Source: Pirellulales bacterium (GTDB lineage: Bacteria > Planctomycetota > Planctomycetia > Pirellulales > PALSA-1355). From it: a stretch of DNA of 64,000 bases. This document shows positions 46,773 through 60,183 of the stretch, in pieces. Position 1 is the first letter of the stretch; every line of letters begins with the position of its first letter. The stretch spans positions 62,001-126,000 of the forward strand of contig JALHMI010000010.1 of assembly GCA_022844125.1 (NCBI GenBank), given 5' to 3'. Both the position numbers and the translations under genes were made by a program. The notes under the pieces were generated by a model. It was not told the DNA's origin. It saw only the letters and a program-made list of their open reading frames with translations, and made no database searches.

Positions 46773-48535
46773 GCACCACGGTCATTTACAACGGCGTGGA
46801 AATCCGCAACTGCCTGACCAAGCGGTTCGAGCAGGTCACGGTTATGGACCCATCCGACACCGACAAGGAGTACGACAAGTTCACGGTTCGCGTGGCTGGC
46901 TACGTCCACAAGATTTACCAGTCACTCAGCCCGACCGTGGGCGTGATGGAGACGGTCAATCCGAATAGCGGGCTCTCGATTGGTCCGAACAGCGTGGCTG
47001 CCAACCAAATGCGCGCCCGCCGGCTGCTGATGGAGCCCCGCAAACAATTCAAGATGACCGTGGGCGAGGTGCCGTTGCTCGAGTGTGGCCCCCGGTTAAC
47101 CGAGACGGCTGGCGATGAAACGACGGTCGAAGTAGCCTACAACGACGTGAACAACGGTCCCAAACCTCGGGCTTGCAGCATTACGTCAATCGTCGGTACC
47201 AATTTGATGCCGATCGAGTTCGAGATTGAAATCTGCATGATCGATTGTGTGAATCCTCAGAACTACACGGGCATCATCAACAACCGCTGGGCGATGGCTG
47301 ATCAAATCGACCAGGACTGGTATACGACCCGCACGATCACCGGTCGGTTGCGAGTTGCCGACGTCAATCTGAATCCGCAGGCGATGCGATCGCTGTTTGT
47401 CCCGCCGCTACAGCACGGGTTCAAACGCGACACGATCGAGGCCACTACATCGATCGACGGGCTGACGGTCGACTATCGCGTTGTCGATAAGGAAGTGCTC
47501 GCTTCGTGCCCAGCCCCCGGCACGACATGGGAAGGAACTCACACGCTCAGCACTGGCGACGGTGCGCAGACGCACGGCGAAGTCAGCGTCTCAATGAAAG
47601 GCCCACGCGACGCCAATAAACTCGAAATGATTCAGGCGATGGCGCTTATCTGCCAGCAGAAGCTTGACCTGCTGAACCTCAAGAACTTCATCACTCAGGC
47701 CGCGATCGTCGATCACCTCCACGAGAACCGCGTCGAGATGCGAGTGCAGGTCGATCACTCGGGCGTTGAGACCAATCCGATTGCGTTGCTCAATCTCCCG
47801 CGCGGCACGTTCGGCAAGATCATTGAGCTGCCTGGTTACGATCACAATCTGTCGCGCGTGCCGTCGGTGTTCGGCACGGCCACGGTCACCGGTCTGTTTG
47901 TCTCGTACCTGCAAAGCCCTTGCTCGCCCCGGCACAACATCCCCGGGACGACAGCCACTCCGCCCGAACCCGAAGGCGGCGAAGAGCGGAGTGAGAATCC
48001 GAAGACGTACACCTATGGCGGTGACCTGCCAATCGACAACGAGATTGCCAACAATTACAGCCAAGAGGCCGCAGTCGGCGTTTACACGTTCTACGAAATG
48101 GAAGTGGCCTATCCGCAGGACCAGAACACAATCGCCCTGCCGATCGCCAAGAGCGCGAACACCGCGGTCGACCCTTATGCGCCGTCGCTCGCATTCGTTC
48201 GCCTGGCTCCGCCTGTCATGTTCCGCAAGGTCACGGTGACAGCCACACGTCTCGGCAGGCCGCCATTGATGCCCGCCGCTCGCAGCGTGTTAGACCTTCC
48301 CGGCCAACAGAAGATCCACATGCTCAAGGCCAAGCCGACGTTCACGACGCCGCAGATCACCGCCGACGGCAAGACACGCCGGTACACCACAATTCTTGAA
48401 GTCGAGTACGCATTGGCGCGGCCGGTTCTCAATAACGAACTATTCGGCCTGGGGAAAATCCCCTGGGACACCAGCGACCTGGTTGACAACGCCGTGAACC
48501 CGAGCGAAATCTTTTCTACGGACCTACTGCAATGA
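46769..48535 (+). CDS. Unplaced large phage protein D (588 residues)
   Basis: Starts MSTTVIYNGVEIRNCLTKRF. It is the largest protein in the element and predominantly beta-rich, with conserved-looking aromatic and glycine positions (GYVHKIYQSLSPTVGVME) and few charged runs. Coupling to genes on both sides by four-base overlaps implies stoichiometric or ordered translation. It could be a virion structural protein, for example a tail, baseplate or capsid-surface protein. I recognise no capsid or portal signature. Confidence 0.75.
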   Translation: MSTTVIYNGVEIRNCLTKRFEQVTVMDPSDTDKEYDKFTVRVAGYVHKIYQSLSPTVGVMETVNPNSGLSIGPNSVAANQMRARRLLMEPRKQFKMTVGEVPLLECGPRLTETAGDETTVEVAYNDVNNGPKPRACSITSIVGTNLMPIEFEIEICMIDCVNPQNYTGIINNRWAMADQIDQDWYTTRTITGRLRVADVNLNPQAMRSLFVPPLQHGFKRDTIEATTSIDGLTVDYRVVDKEVLASCPAPGTTWEGTHTLSTGDGAQTHGEVSVSMKGPRDANKLEMIQAMALICQQKLDLLNLKNFITQAAIVDHLHENRVEMRVQVDHSGVETNPIALLNLPRGTFGKIIELPGYDHNLSRVPSVFGTATVTGLFVSYLQSPCSPRHNIPGTTATPPEPEGGEERSENPKTYTYGGDLPIDNEIANNYSQEAAVGVYTFYEMEVAYPQDQNTIALPIAKSANTAVDPYAPSLAFVRLAPPVMFRKVTVTATRLGRPPLMPAARSVLDLPGQQKIHMLKAKPTFTTPQITADGKTRRYTTILEVEYALARPVLNNELFGLGKIPWDTSDLVDNAVNPSEIFSTDLLQ

Positions 48536-48876
48536 GCGAGCCCCTGCACATCACCAGATTGGAAGCACTGACCATCGCGCAAAAGCTTCAGAAGGGGCTT
48601 TGGTTTTCGCCCACCGAGGGCAGCCAATGGACCGAACGCCAGTTGTTCATGGTTGCGGCGGCCGCAGTCGCCGCCATCTCGTGGAGCTCCGACGATGGGC
48701 CTTACTCGAAGATTCCAGCCATGACGCCGGAGCATGAAAAACTAATCGAGCGACGTATCGCAACAACGATCCATGACTTGGCGAAAGCCATCAGCTTGGC
48801 AGTGCAAGGCAACTGGGAAAAGCAAATCCCCGGCGAAACGTACTACCCGCCGTCGCCGATTGAGAACGAAAACTGA
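48532..48876 (+). CDS. Small hypothetical phage protein
   Basis: The 114-residue protein is helical, with a hydrophobic stretch MVAAAAVAAISW that could be a short membrane-spanning or signal-like helix (residues 40-51). It is coupled to the 588-residue protein by an ATGA overlap. Function unknown. Confidence 0.68.
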   Translation: MSEPLHITRLEALTIAQKLQKGLWFSPTEGSQWTERQLFMVAAAAVAAISWSSDDGPYSKIPAMTPEHEKLIERRIATTIHDLAKAISLAVQGNWEKQIPGETYYPPSPIENEN

Positions 48877-48885
48877 CGGAATCGA

Positions 48886-48906
48886 CGATCTTTGACAATT
48901 CGGTTG
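48886..48906 (+). promoter_or_regulatory. boxA-like antitermination element in the phage region
   Basis: CGATCTTTGACAATTCGGTTG matches the 23S leader sequence at 56922-56942 at 20 of 21 positions. It resembles the rrn boxA that loads NusB/NusE. The embedded TTGACA has no suitable -10 at 17 bases, so a promoter is less likely. It reads rightward toward the structured RNA candidate and integrase. Confidence 0.5.
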
Positions 48907-48932
48907 AGTCGCGGTGATGGCAAAGCCGCGGC

Positions 48933-49211
48933 CTACGTGCTAAATCGATCCGAGCCCTTCGGCGGCTTCTCGGCCGGCTTGTCCACTTTGAGCGTGCCCG
49001 CGGCCGCAATTCGCTCGATGACCTGAATCAGCACTTCGATGTTCTCGGCGTTGCGAATTGCAAGGCCTGCGACAGTTTGGAGGTCTTCTGCAATTGCCGC
49101 GGGGTCGGTCGCTAGGTTGTCAGTTTCTGAAAGCTCTTTCACCCGCGCAAGCACTTCGGGCGGAATGTTCTGGAAGCGAGCCTTGATGATGTAGTTTTCG
49201 TCGTCGCTCAT
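48933..49211 (-). CDS. Small hypothetical protein, only leftward phage gene
   Basis: The 92-residue protein starts MSDDENYIIKARFQNIPPEV and is helical, with a lysine/proline tail (KVDKPAEKPPKGSD). A short hairpin (49243-49260) lies in its upstream region. Its opposite direction to all other element genes suggests a lysogeny or accessory role, but this is weak. Confidence 0.55.
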   Translation of the reverse strand: MSDDENYIIKARFQNIPPEVLARVKELSETDNLATDPAAIAEDLQTVAGLAIRNAENIEVLIQVIERIAAAGTLKVDKPAEKPPKGSDRFST

Positions 49212-49242
49212 GCGGGGAAGTGTAACGGCCGGACGGAGCGGA

Positions 49243-49260
49243 TAGCAAGCAATCTTGCTA
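49243..49260. repeat. Perfect 7-bp inverted repeat upstream of the leftward gene
   Basis: TAGCAAG-CAAT-CTTGCTA is a perfect hairpin or operator palindrome 32 bases before the start of the leftward gene. It has no T-run, so an operator is more likely than a terminator. Confidence 0.4.
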
Positions 49261-49343
49261 AGCAGCGAGCCGGCGGGTAGATTGGTGGGGTCAAAGCCTT
49301 AACCGGCACTATCAAAATGTCAAAATCTTCTATCAGAAAAAAG

Positions 49344-49456
49344 AGCCCCGCCGTCTGCGCTTGCGCGTACGCCAAGGGCGTGCTTCGGCATGCCTCAAGG
49401 CCCGCAAGGTGGTCTGATAGCCGCCTGACAGCGAGTGTAGACGGTGGGGCTTTTTG
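49344..49456 (+). ncRNA. Candidate structured RNA in the element
   Basis: A closing stem pairs 49344-49356 (AGCCCCGCCGTCT) with 49439-49451 (AGACGGTGGGGCT), 13 pairs including one G-U, and is followed by TTTTTG. Inside are an eight-pair hairpin with a UUCG loop (49376-49395, GGGCGTGC/GCATGCCT) and a six-pair hairpin AGGTGG/CCGCCT. No known family is recognised and no protein frame crosses it. It could be a small RNA, or the leader of the next gene at 49499. Confidence 0.5.
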
Positions 49457-49498
49457 TTGCGCTGTGTCTCTCTGGCCGCGCGCACGAAAGGACTCACC

Positions 49499-49954
49499 AT
49501 GGGCCGTTATTCTCGACGGAAGCCCGTCCCGCAGCTGATCTACCCCGAGCCGCTATTTGCTGTTTGCGGCCACGACCCGAAGACCGGCGAGGCTGTCATC
49601 CTCGATCGTCGCGCCCCGCAGCCCCGCGAGGACGCACAGTACTGCGCCGACTTACTGAATGCCTTTGCCACCAAAGATGGCAGGCATGCGTTTCTCTGTC
49701 CGATCAGCCAAATGGTGATCGACACCACGCCGCTCGACAGGGCGCCGGCCGTGGTCATGCTCGAACCGTCCGGCGAGATTGTAGAACGCGGCCAGTACGA
49801 AGACTGCATGGCGATGGCGGCGGAAGCCAACCGGCTGGATGACGCCAACCCGACCGGCCAGCGGGCCGTTGTGAGAGTGAATGGGCCGAAGCTAGATCTT
49901 GACGAAGTTCTCGCCAAAGGACGCTCCAAGGCGGCCGAGGCGTTGGGTTACTGA
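49499..49954 (+). CDS. Hypothetical protein before the integrase
   Basis: 151 residues from the ATG at 49499 with AAAGGA before it. The protein (MGRYSRRKPVPQLIYPEPLF) has two Cys in CGHDPKTGEA...YC and a beta-rich centre, ending with an alternating helix EVLAKGRSKAAEAL. No named family. It lies directly downstream of the structured RNA candidate, which may control it. Confidence 0.65.
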   Translation: MGRYSRRKPVPQLIYPEPLFAVCGHDPKTGEAVILDRRAPQPREDAQYCADLLNAFATKDGRHAFLCPISQMVIDTTPLDRAPAVVMLEPSGEIVERGQYEDCMAMAAEANRLDDANPTGQRAVVRVNGPKLDLDEVLAKGRSKAAEALGY

Positions 49955-50067
49955 AATCCCTGCTAGCCCCTGGCCCTGTCCCGCAAAGATGCCCGCGGGC
50001 AGGGCGGGGGTTAGGCAGTGCGTGTTGTGCAACCGGGCATCGAATCCTTTAGCAGGGAGAAACGAAG

Positions 50068-51419
<1,352 letters not shown>

Positions 51420-51473
51420 GGAAAGCGGCTGATGGCTCTCGGCGAGCACCCGCCAGGAACCTCAGAATATGGA

Positions 51474-51501
51474 AGCATACTACAGCACGCGAGGTTCGCA
51501 A
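51474..51501 (-). promoter_or_regulatory. Candidate promoter of tRNA-Phe
   Basis: On the minus strand TTGCGA (51501-51496), 16 bases, then TATGCT (51479-51474), about 50 bases before the tRNA 5' end. The boxes are imperfect. Confidence 0.35.
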
Positions 51502-51612
51502 GGCCCCTGGCAAACTCTCTGACAGTAGGGACTTCGCACCACTGCAGCGGATCGTGGGAGTCAGCCAAGATGGCCGGTCCAGAGTGGCTAGTATCAAAGC
51601 CACGGACGGTCC

Positions 51613-51660
51613 AAAAAGGACGGCCGACCCCCAGCTACTCTCGTCGCTGGGGATCGGCCG
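51613..51660 (-). terminator. Intrinsic terminator of the zinc-ribbon gene
   Basis: CGGCCGACCCCCAGC (51621-51635) and its near-perfect complement at 51646-51660 form a 15-pair stem with one mismatch and a ten-base loop. On the minus strand it is followed by TCCTTTTTGG. It lies about 120 bases after the stop of the gene at 51782. Confidence 0.7.
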
Positions 51661-51781
51661 AGCCAGGGACGACTCCCTGATAGTCGCGGTTCTCTCTGTT
51701 GCCTGCGAATTCGCAGCCTAAACGCACGTCCGCGCAAATGCAAGGATTTTTCCCCAAGAAATCCCCGCGTGCGAAAATCGG

Positions 51782-52546
51782 CTACCGAAACGTCTCATTC
51801 CGCCCCACGTCACCCGCTCCCCATCCTGCGCCACTCGTGCGAGCCGGATCGTAGGGCACTGCCCGCAGGAACTCATTGATCGCGGCCACCAGCCAGGCTT
51901 GCTCGGCCGAGTTCACACACGGAAGGCGATACGCCCCGCCACTGTAGACCAGCTCGACGGCTTGGTTCGTCGTCGTCGAATTCTCATTCCGCGTGACTGA
52001 TTCACAAACCCGGGCGCACTGCACCTTGTCGCGGCCAATTTGCCGCGTCCAGTGCCAGGCCAGGCACCGGGTCTCGGCCACCAAGATGCTCGGATCGATC
52101 AGCACGTTCTTCTTGCCCCGGGCAATCCACAGCACGCCGCCGAGCGTGCCAATACCAATGATCCAGAACGGAATTGAGAACGCGGCGAAAGCCATGTTCC
52201 CCCAGTCGAAGTTTCCCCTGCCAAAGAAAACGCCGAGTGCGCCGAGCGTCCAGAACGTGATGAACCCAAGCCAAAACACCGCGAAGGCCAGAAGCCCGAT
52301 CGCCGCTGGCCCGATCCCGTGAGGCGGTACGTGAATCGTCAGCCGATCGCGCTCGCGCTTCAACACCGCGTGCGCGTCAAACGGCCGTTCCGGAACGACC
52401 TCGATTTGCTCCCCGGGCGGATAACCATCGAGCAAATCTGCCAGCGGAAAGACTTCATTGCAACTGGTGCACTTGGCCCATCCCTTGTCGAGAGCCACGT
52501 CCACGGCCGGGATCGTTCGCGAGCAGCTAGGACAAATAATTTTCAT
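51782..52546 (-). CDS. Zinc-ribbon membrane protein of unknown function
   Basis: The 254-residue protein starts MKIICPSCSRTIPAVDVALD and has a CPSC...CTSC zinc ribbon in the first 35 residues, then two to three membrane helices (AIGLLAFAVFWLGFITFWTL, IPFWIIGIGTLGGVLWIA) and a soluble C-terminal half. It resembles the uncharacterised MJ0042-type zinc-finger membrane proteins of planctomycetes and myxobacteria. Function unknown. Confidence 0.78.
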   Translation of the reverse strand: MKIICPSCSRTIPAVDVALDKGWAKCTSCNEVFPLADLLDGYPPGEQIEVVPERPFDAHAVLKRERDRLTIHVPPHGIGPAAIGLLAFAVFWLGFITFWTLGALGVFFGRGNFDWGNMAFAAFSIPFWIIGIGTLGGVLWIARGKKNVLIDPSILVAETRCLAWHWTRQIGRDKVQCARVCESVTRNENSTTTNQAVELVYSGGAYRLPCVNSAEQAWLVAAINEFLRAVPYDPARTSGAGWGAGDVGRNETFR

Positions 52547-52751
52547 CGTGCACTGCGAGTTGGTTCGCCAGATTTGAAAATGCGATTAGCCTGCCGCCTT
52601 GTACAGTCAATCTAGAGGGCAACGTCCGCGGCGACCAAGAGACGTTTTCGCAAGCTTTCGCCGCGGTTCGTTGGTTATGGTCGCTGCCGAGGCTCCCTCG
52701 GCCTATAATTCAGCGGTCACGAGCCCCGCATCCCGGCACTTCCCCGATCGC

Positions 52752-53942
52752 ATGGCGGCATCTCCAATCTACCTCGATAATCACGCCACGACCCGCGTCG
52801 ATCCGCGCGTGCTGGAGGCGATGCTGCCGTACTTCGGCGAGATCTACGGGAACGCCGCCAGCACCAGCCACCAGTTCGGCTGGCAGGCCAAGGAAGCCGT
52901 GGATGCCGCCCGGTCCAGCATCGCTGCCGGCATCGGGGCCAAAGACCGCGAGATCGTCTTCACCAGCGGCGCGACAGAGAGCAACAACCTGGCAATTCGC
53001 GGCGTGTGCGAACGGCAGAACCGCCGCGGCAATCACCTGATCACCGTCCGCACGGAACATAAGGCCGTCCTCGATCCGCTTGAGCGGCTGGGCCGACGCG
53101 GCTACGAGGTGACAATCCTCGACGTCGAGCCAACCGGCAGCCGCAGGGCAGGGCAGCTCGATCCCAACCGGCTCGCCGCCGCACTGCGCGACGAGACACT
53201 GCTCGTCTCGATCATGCTGGCGAACAACGAAATTGGCGTCCTGCAGCCGATCGCCGAGCTGGCCGCAGTCTCAAAGCAACGCGGCGCGCTATTCCACTGC
53301 GACGCCACGCAAGCCATTGGCCGCATCCCCGTCGATCCGCACACCCTGGGCATCGATCTGATGAGCTTCACGGCCCACAAGATCTATGGCCCGAAAGGAA
53401 TCGGCGCCCTGTGGGTCCGCCGCACTTCGCCGCAGGTTCGCCTCGAGCCACAGATTGCCGGCGGCGGTCACGAAGGGGGCTTCCGCAGCGGAACGCTCAA
53501 CGTGCCGGGCATCGTCGGTTTTGCCAAAGCGTTGGAACTCTGCCTGGCCGAGATGCCTGCCGAACAAACCCGGCAGCAGAAGCTCCGCGACACACTGTTC
53601 GCTGAACTCAGCGCGGCCATCGAAGGCGTCACGCTCAATGGCCCTGCGCTCGAGCCCGAGCTGCGTCTGGCGGGCAATCTCAACTGCAGCTTCGCCTATG
53701 TCGACGGCGAGGCCCTGCTGATGAACCTCGGCGAACTGGCCGTCAGCTCCGGCAGTGCCTGCACCAGCGCCAACCCCGAGCCCAGCCACGTGCTCCGGGC
53801 CCTGGGCATGCCCGACGATGCCGTTCGCAGCAGCCTGCGATTCGGCCTCGGCCGCTTCAACAGCGAGGGCGACATCACCCGAGCCGTCGGCCTGCTGGCG
53901 GACGTCGTTGCCCGGCTGCGGAAGCTCAGCAGCATGGCATGA
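52752..53942 (+). CDS. Cysteine desulfurase (NifS/IscS type)
   Basis: 396 residues from MAASPIYLDNHATTRVDPRV; upstream starts give a non-homologous leader. The PLP lysine is Lys210 (FTAHKIYGPKGIGALWVR) and the persulfide cysteine is Cys337 (VSSGSACTSANPEPSHVLRA). The motif SGATESNNLAIRG and the short active-site loop place it in the NifS/IscS group, which supplies sulfur for Fe-S clusters, tRNA thiolation and other cofactors. An IscA-type carrier lies two genes on. No IscU gene is adjacent. Confidence 0.95.
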   Translation: MAASPIYLDNHATTRVDPRVLEAMLPYFGEIYGNAASTSHQFGWQAKEAVDAARSSIAAGIGAKDREIVFTSGATESNNLAIRGVCERQNRRGNHLITVRTEHKAVLDPLERLGRRGYEVTILDVEPTGSRRAGQLDPNRLAAALRDETLLVSIMLANNEIGVLQPIAELAAVSKQRGALFHCDATQAIGRIPVDPHTLGIDLMSFTAHKIYGPKGIGALWVRRTSPQVRLEPQIAGGGHEGGFRSGTLNVPGIVGFAKALELCLAEMPAEQTRQQKLRDTLFAELSAAIEGVTLNGPALEPELRLAGNLNCSFAYVDGEALLMNLGELAVSSGSACTSANPEPSHVLRALGMPDDAVRSSLRFGLGRFNSEGDITRAVGLLADVVARLRKLSSMA

Positions 53943-53960
53943 AGTGCAGCAATTCGCTGC

Positions 53961-55562
53961 CTAGTCGGCCTTCTGGGCGCGTCTTAAGTCGCGTACCACG
54001 TCCCAAACCTGGTTCAGGTCCCCAAACGCCGCCAAACGCCCCTCCGGATCGACGACCACTGCGTTCGGAATGGAGTGCACTTGGAGCTGACCAGCCAACC
54101 TTCCAGAGATATCCTCGCCGACCTTCTCATCGATGACGACGGGAAACGTCAGCTCAGCGCGTTTGAGAAATCCCGCGACTTCCTTCGAACTCGCGCCAAT
54201 ATGGTGGACGCCGATCACGATCACGCCAGAATTCGCGAGTTGCTGCGCATGCTGAACAGACCCCCAGCACGGTCCGCAGTCGATTGACCAGAACTCGAGC
54301 ACCACGACCTGCCCCCTAAGCGATTCCAGTGTCAGAGCCGGGCTGTTGAGCCATTTCGCTCTCGGCAGCTCCGGACAGGGCTTGCCGATGAGTTCTTTTT
54401 GGGCAGCTTGCCGCTCGTTTTCGGAGTCAGCGACCTCGCGGTGTTCCTTGAGGATCGCGTCCCACTGCGCGGGCGTTCGGTGCAAGTCCTGCTTGTAGGT
54501 AAGTGCCGGCGTGTACGTCACGTCGACGACTGTCGCTCCCTCGGGTATCTCGAGTTCGAACAACTCATCGGCCAGCGGCTGGTCGACACGGGCTTCAACC
54601 AGCTCCTTCTCGCTAGTGCCCGTGAGAAAAAACCCGCCCAGTCCATCCCTTTCAAAACTTGAGCTGCGCTGCTTCGCGGGAAACCAAAACCCTGGCGACA
54701 GCTCGCGGTAGTCGGCAAAGTCGAAGTGTACCCACGGCTGCGAATATTCAAGCATCGCCTCGTGCAAGGCGACATCGAACGCCGAGAGCTCTTCTGCCGT
54801 GAGCTGTTCGTACCACCGGTTGAAATCCTCCCCGTCAACAAACTCACGGTTCGCAGCCTTGGCCGCTGCCAGCAGGTAGTCTTCCGGTCGAGCCAACCGC
54901 AAGTACGACAGTCGGCGAATCCGCCCATCGTTGGCGCCAACATACACACGTCGTTCCGCCAATGGGTTGACGAGCACCTGGCACGTGACGCCATCCACCT
55001 CCTCGCTGCCCGTCAGCCGAAATCCCTCGGGAGTGCCAAGCTCCGTTGGCGAGATCGCACTTTTCTGAAACCAGAAATCGTGTCGGCCGACACGCAAGCA
55101 GGCCATGTGACCGCCGGCGAAATCCAAATCGAACATTCTGTTGTGAATGGTCATCCGAGCCGGACCCGGCCCGAACTCCTGCAGCATGCGAAATTGCCGG
55201 CCGTTCCAGATCCGCGTAGTCCGCTCCCTCACGCTCCACACCTCGCGCACTCGCGTGGCGTCGAATGCGAACTCATACTCTCCAGTCCCCCGCGCGCGAA
55301 ACAAGTCCGGTGGCGGCTCTTTGCCTGCGGTTCGCCGGCGGTGATCGGCAGCCAGCTTATCGAGCTGCGGGGCGGAAGTCGTCATCGTGTCTTTGAACCG
55401 CAGATGCAGCGACTTCACCGCATGAATCTGGTTCTCCTGATCGATCACGGCTTGAACCAACTGAGCGGCAGTCGGCGTGAGCTCCTCCGCGAAAACAGCG
55501 GAGTTGAGAAGTAGAAGAATCGCCCCAACTGACGCGACAAGAGATAAACGGAGGGGGGCCAT
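53961..55562 (-). CDS. Secreted TlpA-like thioredoxin with large N-terminal domain
   Basis: 533 residues from the ATG at 55562, with GGGAG nine bases upstream; an ATG at 55571 is an alternative. A signal peptide (LRLSLVASVGAILLLLNSAV, then FAEEL) is followed by about 380 residues of an unassigned beta-rich domain. A thioredoxin fold comes last, with active site SIDCGPCWGS (Cys429, Cys432) and cis-Pro in HSIPNAVVV. It is probably periplasmic and thiol-active. The N-terminal domain may sense or deliver a substrate. Confidence 0.85.
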   Translation of the reverse strand: MAPLRLSLVASVGAILLLLNSAVFAEELTPTAAQLVQAVIDQENQIHAVKSLHLRFKDTMTTSAPQLDKLAADHRRRTAGKEPPPDLFRARGTGEYEFAFDATRVREVWSVRERTTRIWNGRQFRMLQEFGPGPARMTIHNRMFDLDFAGGHMACLRVGRHDFWFQKSAISPTELGTPEGFRLTGSEEVDGVTCQVLVNPLAERRVYVGANDGRIRRLSYLRLARPEDYLLAAAKAANREFVDGEDFNRWYEQLTAEELSAFDVALHEAMLEYSQPWVHFDFADYRELSPGFWFPAKQRSSSFERDGLGGFFLTGTSEKELVEARVDQPLADELFELEIPEGATVVDVTYTPALTYKQDLHRTPAQWDAILKEHREVADSENERQAAQKELIGKPCPELPRAKWLNSPALTLESLRGQVVVLEFWSIDCGPCWGSVQHAQQLANSGVIVIGVHHIGASSKEVAGFLKRAELTFPVVIDEKVGEDISGRLAGQLQVHSIPNAVVVDPEGRLAAFGDLNQVWDVVRDLRRAQKAD

Positions 55563-55696
55563 CGACGACATCTCCCGGCGGAAACTGGTGACGACAGAGA
55601 CTGCGTGCGATCTGTAATCTAGCAGAACCCCCGAATTTGGTGGGGAAGCGCCTACAAAACGCCGGTGAGCTGCCTTTTCCTTTCCCCGCGGAATCG

Positions 55697-55702
55697 TATA
55701 AT
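55697..55702 (+). promoter_or_regulatory. Candidate -10 box of the Fe-S carrier gene
   Basis: A perfect TATAAT about 90 bases before the IscA-type gene. No good -35 box stands 16-18 bases upstream. Confidence 0.35.
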
Positions 55703-55791
55703 TTACACAGTTCGACCTGCGAAAAATCCGATCCCTATTTCGGGACCGGCAAAACTTACCGAAATCTCCCACGTAGACGAGAGAACTTCAC

Positions 55792-56124
55792 ATGGGCGTT
55801 ATCCTGAGCGAACGAGCTGCTGAAGAAGTCAAAAAGGTCCTGAAGGACCAGAACCAGCCCGGCGAGACCTGCCTCCGCGTACGCGTGGTGGGCGGTGGCT
55901 GCAGCGGCTTTTCGTACGACCTGCGGTTCGACAACACCTTCGACGAAGCGAACGATTCGAAGTACGAGCATCACGGCGTGACCGTGCTGGTCGACAAGAA
56001 GAGCGCGCTGTATCTCGACGGCACCACGGTCGACTTTTACGACGGCCTCGAGAAGCGCGGCTTCACGTTTGAAAACCCCAACGCCGTGAAAAGCTGCGGT
56101 TGTGGCAGCTCGTTCCAGGCCTAG
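55792..56124 (+). CDS. IscA/ErpA-type iron-sulfur cluster carrier
   Basis: The 110-residue protein has the three invariant cysteines of A-type carriers: Cys37 ([13 protein letters not shown]) and Cys102/Cys104 ([13 protein letters not shown]). It accepts and hands over Fe-S clusters in the cytoplasm. The ErpA-like wording IscA/ErpA cannot be narrowed by eye. It has its own terminator and stands near the cysteine desulfurase gene. Confidence 0.95.
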   Translation: MGVILSERAAEEVKKVLKDQNQPGETCLRVRVVGGGCSGFSYDLRFDNTFDEANDSKYEHHGVTVLVDKKSALYLDGTTVDFYDGLEKRGFTFENPNAVKSCGCGSSFQA

Positions 56125-56220
56125 AATACGAGGCTTTCGCTCTCAACGACTATTCGCCGCGAGATTCGATTCAAGTCTTCTCGCCGCAGTTGCCGATAAA
56201 GCTCCGGTTGAAAACAATCA

Positions 56221-56250
56221 AGCACCGCACACGTCGTGTGGTGCTTTTTT
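56221..56250 (+). terminator. Intrinsic terminator after the Fe-S carrier gene
   Basis: AGCACC pairs with GGTGCT, with inner ACAC/GTGT pairs, and is followed by a run of T (56244-56250). It separates the gene from the rRNA promoter region. Confidence 0.75.
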
Positions 56251-56663
56251 GTTGGCCGCTCGCAATTGAGCGACACGCGAAATCGCCTGCTTGCCCGGTG
56301 CGCAGATCCGTTTTTGAAAATCGTTTCGAACCCCACTTGCTTAGCAACCGAGGATTGTTAGAATCGAAATTGCGTGAGGCAAATGAGCCGGTCAGCGAGC
56401 CGCGGCCCTCAACCAGGACTGTGGCTCTGTTTTTTTGACCTGGCTTATGCCGGTCGCCCTAACGGGCGGACTCAGGAATTCCCGATTCCAGAGACGAACC
56501 GGCAACTGACTCACGACGTAGGAAGCGTTTGGCAAGTTACTCGTCCCCCCGACCGCCTGGCAGCTTTGCTGTCCATGGCGAGGCCGGATCCGCTGCCCCA
56601 ATTGGAATTGGGCAGGCTCTCGGCTGGGTCAAATTTTCAGCGAAAATGATGCTGAAAAGCCCC

Positions 56664-56691
56664 TTGACGGGCCTGAAAGAACGAGTAAGAT
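56664..56691 (+). promoter_or_regulatory. Candidate 23S-5S rRNA operon promoter
   Basis: TTGACG (56664-56669), 16 bases, TAAGAT (56686-56691). The start would be about 560 bases before 23S and about 230 before boxA, a usual arrangement for rRNA leaders. Confidence 0.45.
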
Positions 56692-56921
56692 TGCCTGTTT
56701 CCCACACAACTGGATGCCAGCAGCCACTTGATGGCAGCACGACTTAAACGTCACCCGGCAAACCAGTTAGGCGGGAAATGTGTACCGAGTAAAGCGTAGG
56801 CCAGTGGCCGACATCAACGACAAGCGAACCCTGGGTTCTTTTGGTTGTTGAGTTCAGCCTCTGTCCTCCGTGGCAGAATGAGCGGACTAAGTAGCGAGGC
56901 ATCGCTAGTAGTCAACTCGAG

Positions 56922-56942
56922 CGATCTTTGACAATTTGGTTG
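56922..56942 (+). promoter_or_regulatory. rRNA leader boxA-like element
   Basis: CGATCTTTGACAATTTGGTTG resembles the E. coli rrn boxA (core CTTTAACAATT). It is the likely NusB/NusE loading site for antitermination of 23S synthesis. Confidence 0.6.
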
Positions 56943-57257
56943 TTGCAAGAGTGGCATCTTGTATTGAATTTTGAACAATGCCGGGTCTTTCGTACCTATC
57001 AAACGGTGCGATTGATCTAATTTGTTCTCCAAGGCTCTTAGCGTGTTAAGACGCGTTGTACGGTTCGCACCACGAACCAACGCAACAAGTCTGACACAAA
57101 AGAATCGAGCGTTACTCTTAAGTTCGGGTCGATCGTCGCAAAGCGATCGTCCCGAGTGATGTAGTGGTAAGCCATAGCAAAGTCAGTTCTCTGGCATCGG
57201 CCGGAGCAGTTTCGCAAGAGACTGCGAAGGACGTATGTGAGAGGGTTGGATTTATGT

Positions 57258-60183
<2,926 letters not shown>

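Larger units (their letters stand above)
51420..51781. other. Gap containing tRNA promoter and a minus-strand terminator
   Basis: No gene is credible in these 362 bases. A tRNA-Phe promoter candidate and a strong hairpin terminator are listed separately. Confidence 0.5.
56251..57257. other. rRNA promoter and leader region
   Basis: No gene is seen in this 1007-base stretch. It holds the promoter at 56664, the boxA at 56922 and the 5' arm of the 23S processing stem; the long leader shows no tRNA gene and no 16S. Confidence 0.6.

Noticed and set aside
48892-48897. TTGACA as a promoter in the phage gap
   Set aside because: No -10 box at 16-18 bases; the wider match to the rRNA leader favours boxA.
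52704-52709. TATAAT before the cysteine desulfurase gene
   Set aside because: Position is plausible but no -35 box is found at a suitable distance, so I do not list it as a promoter.
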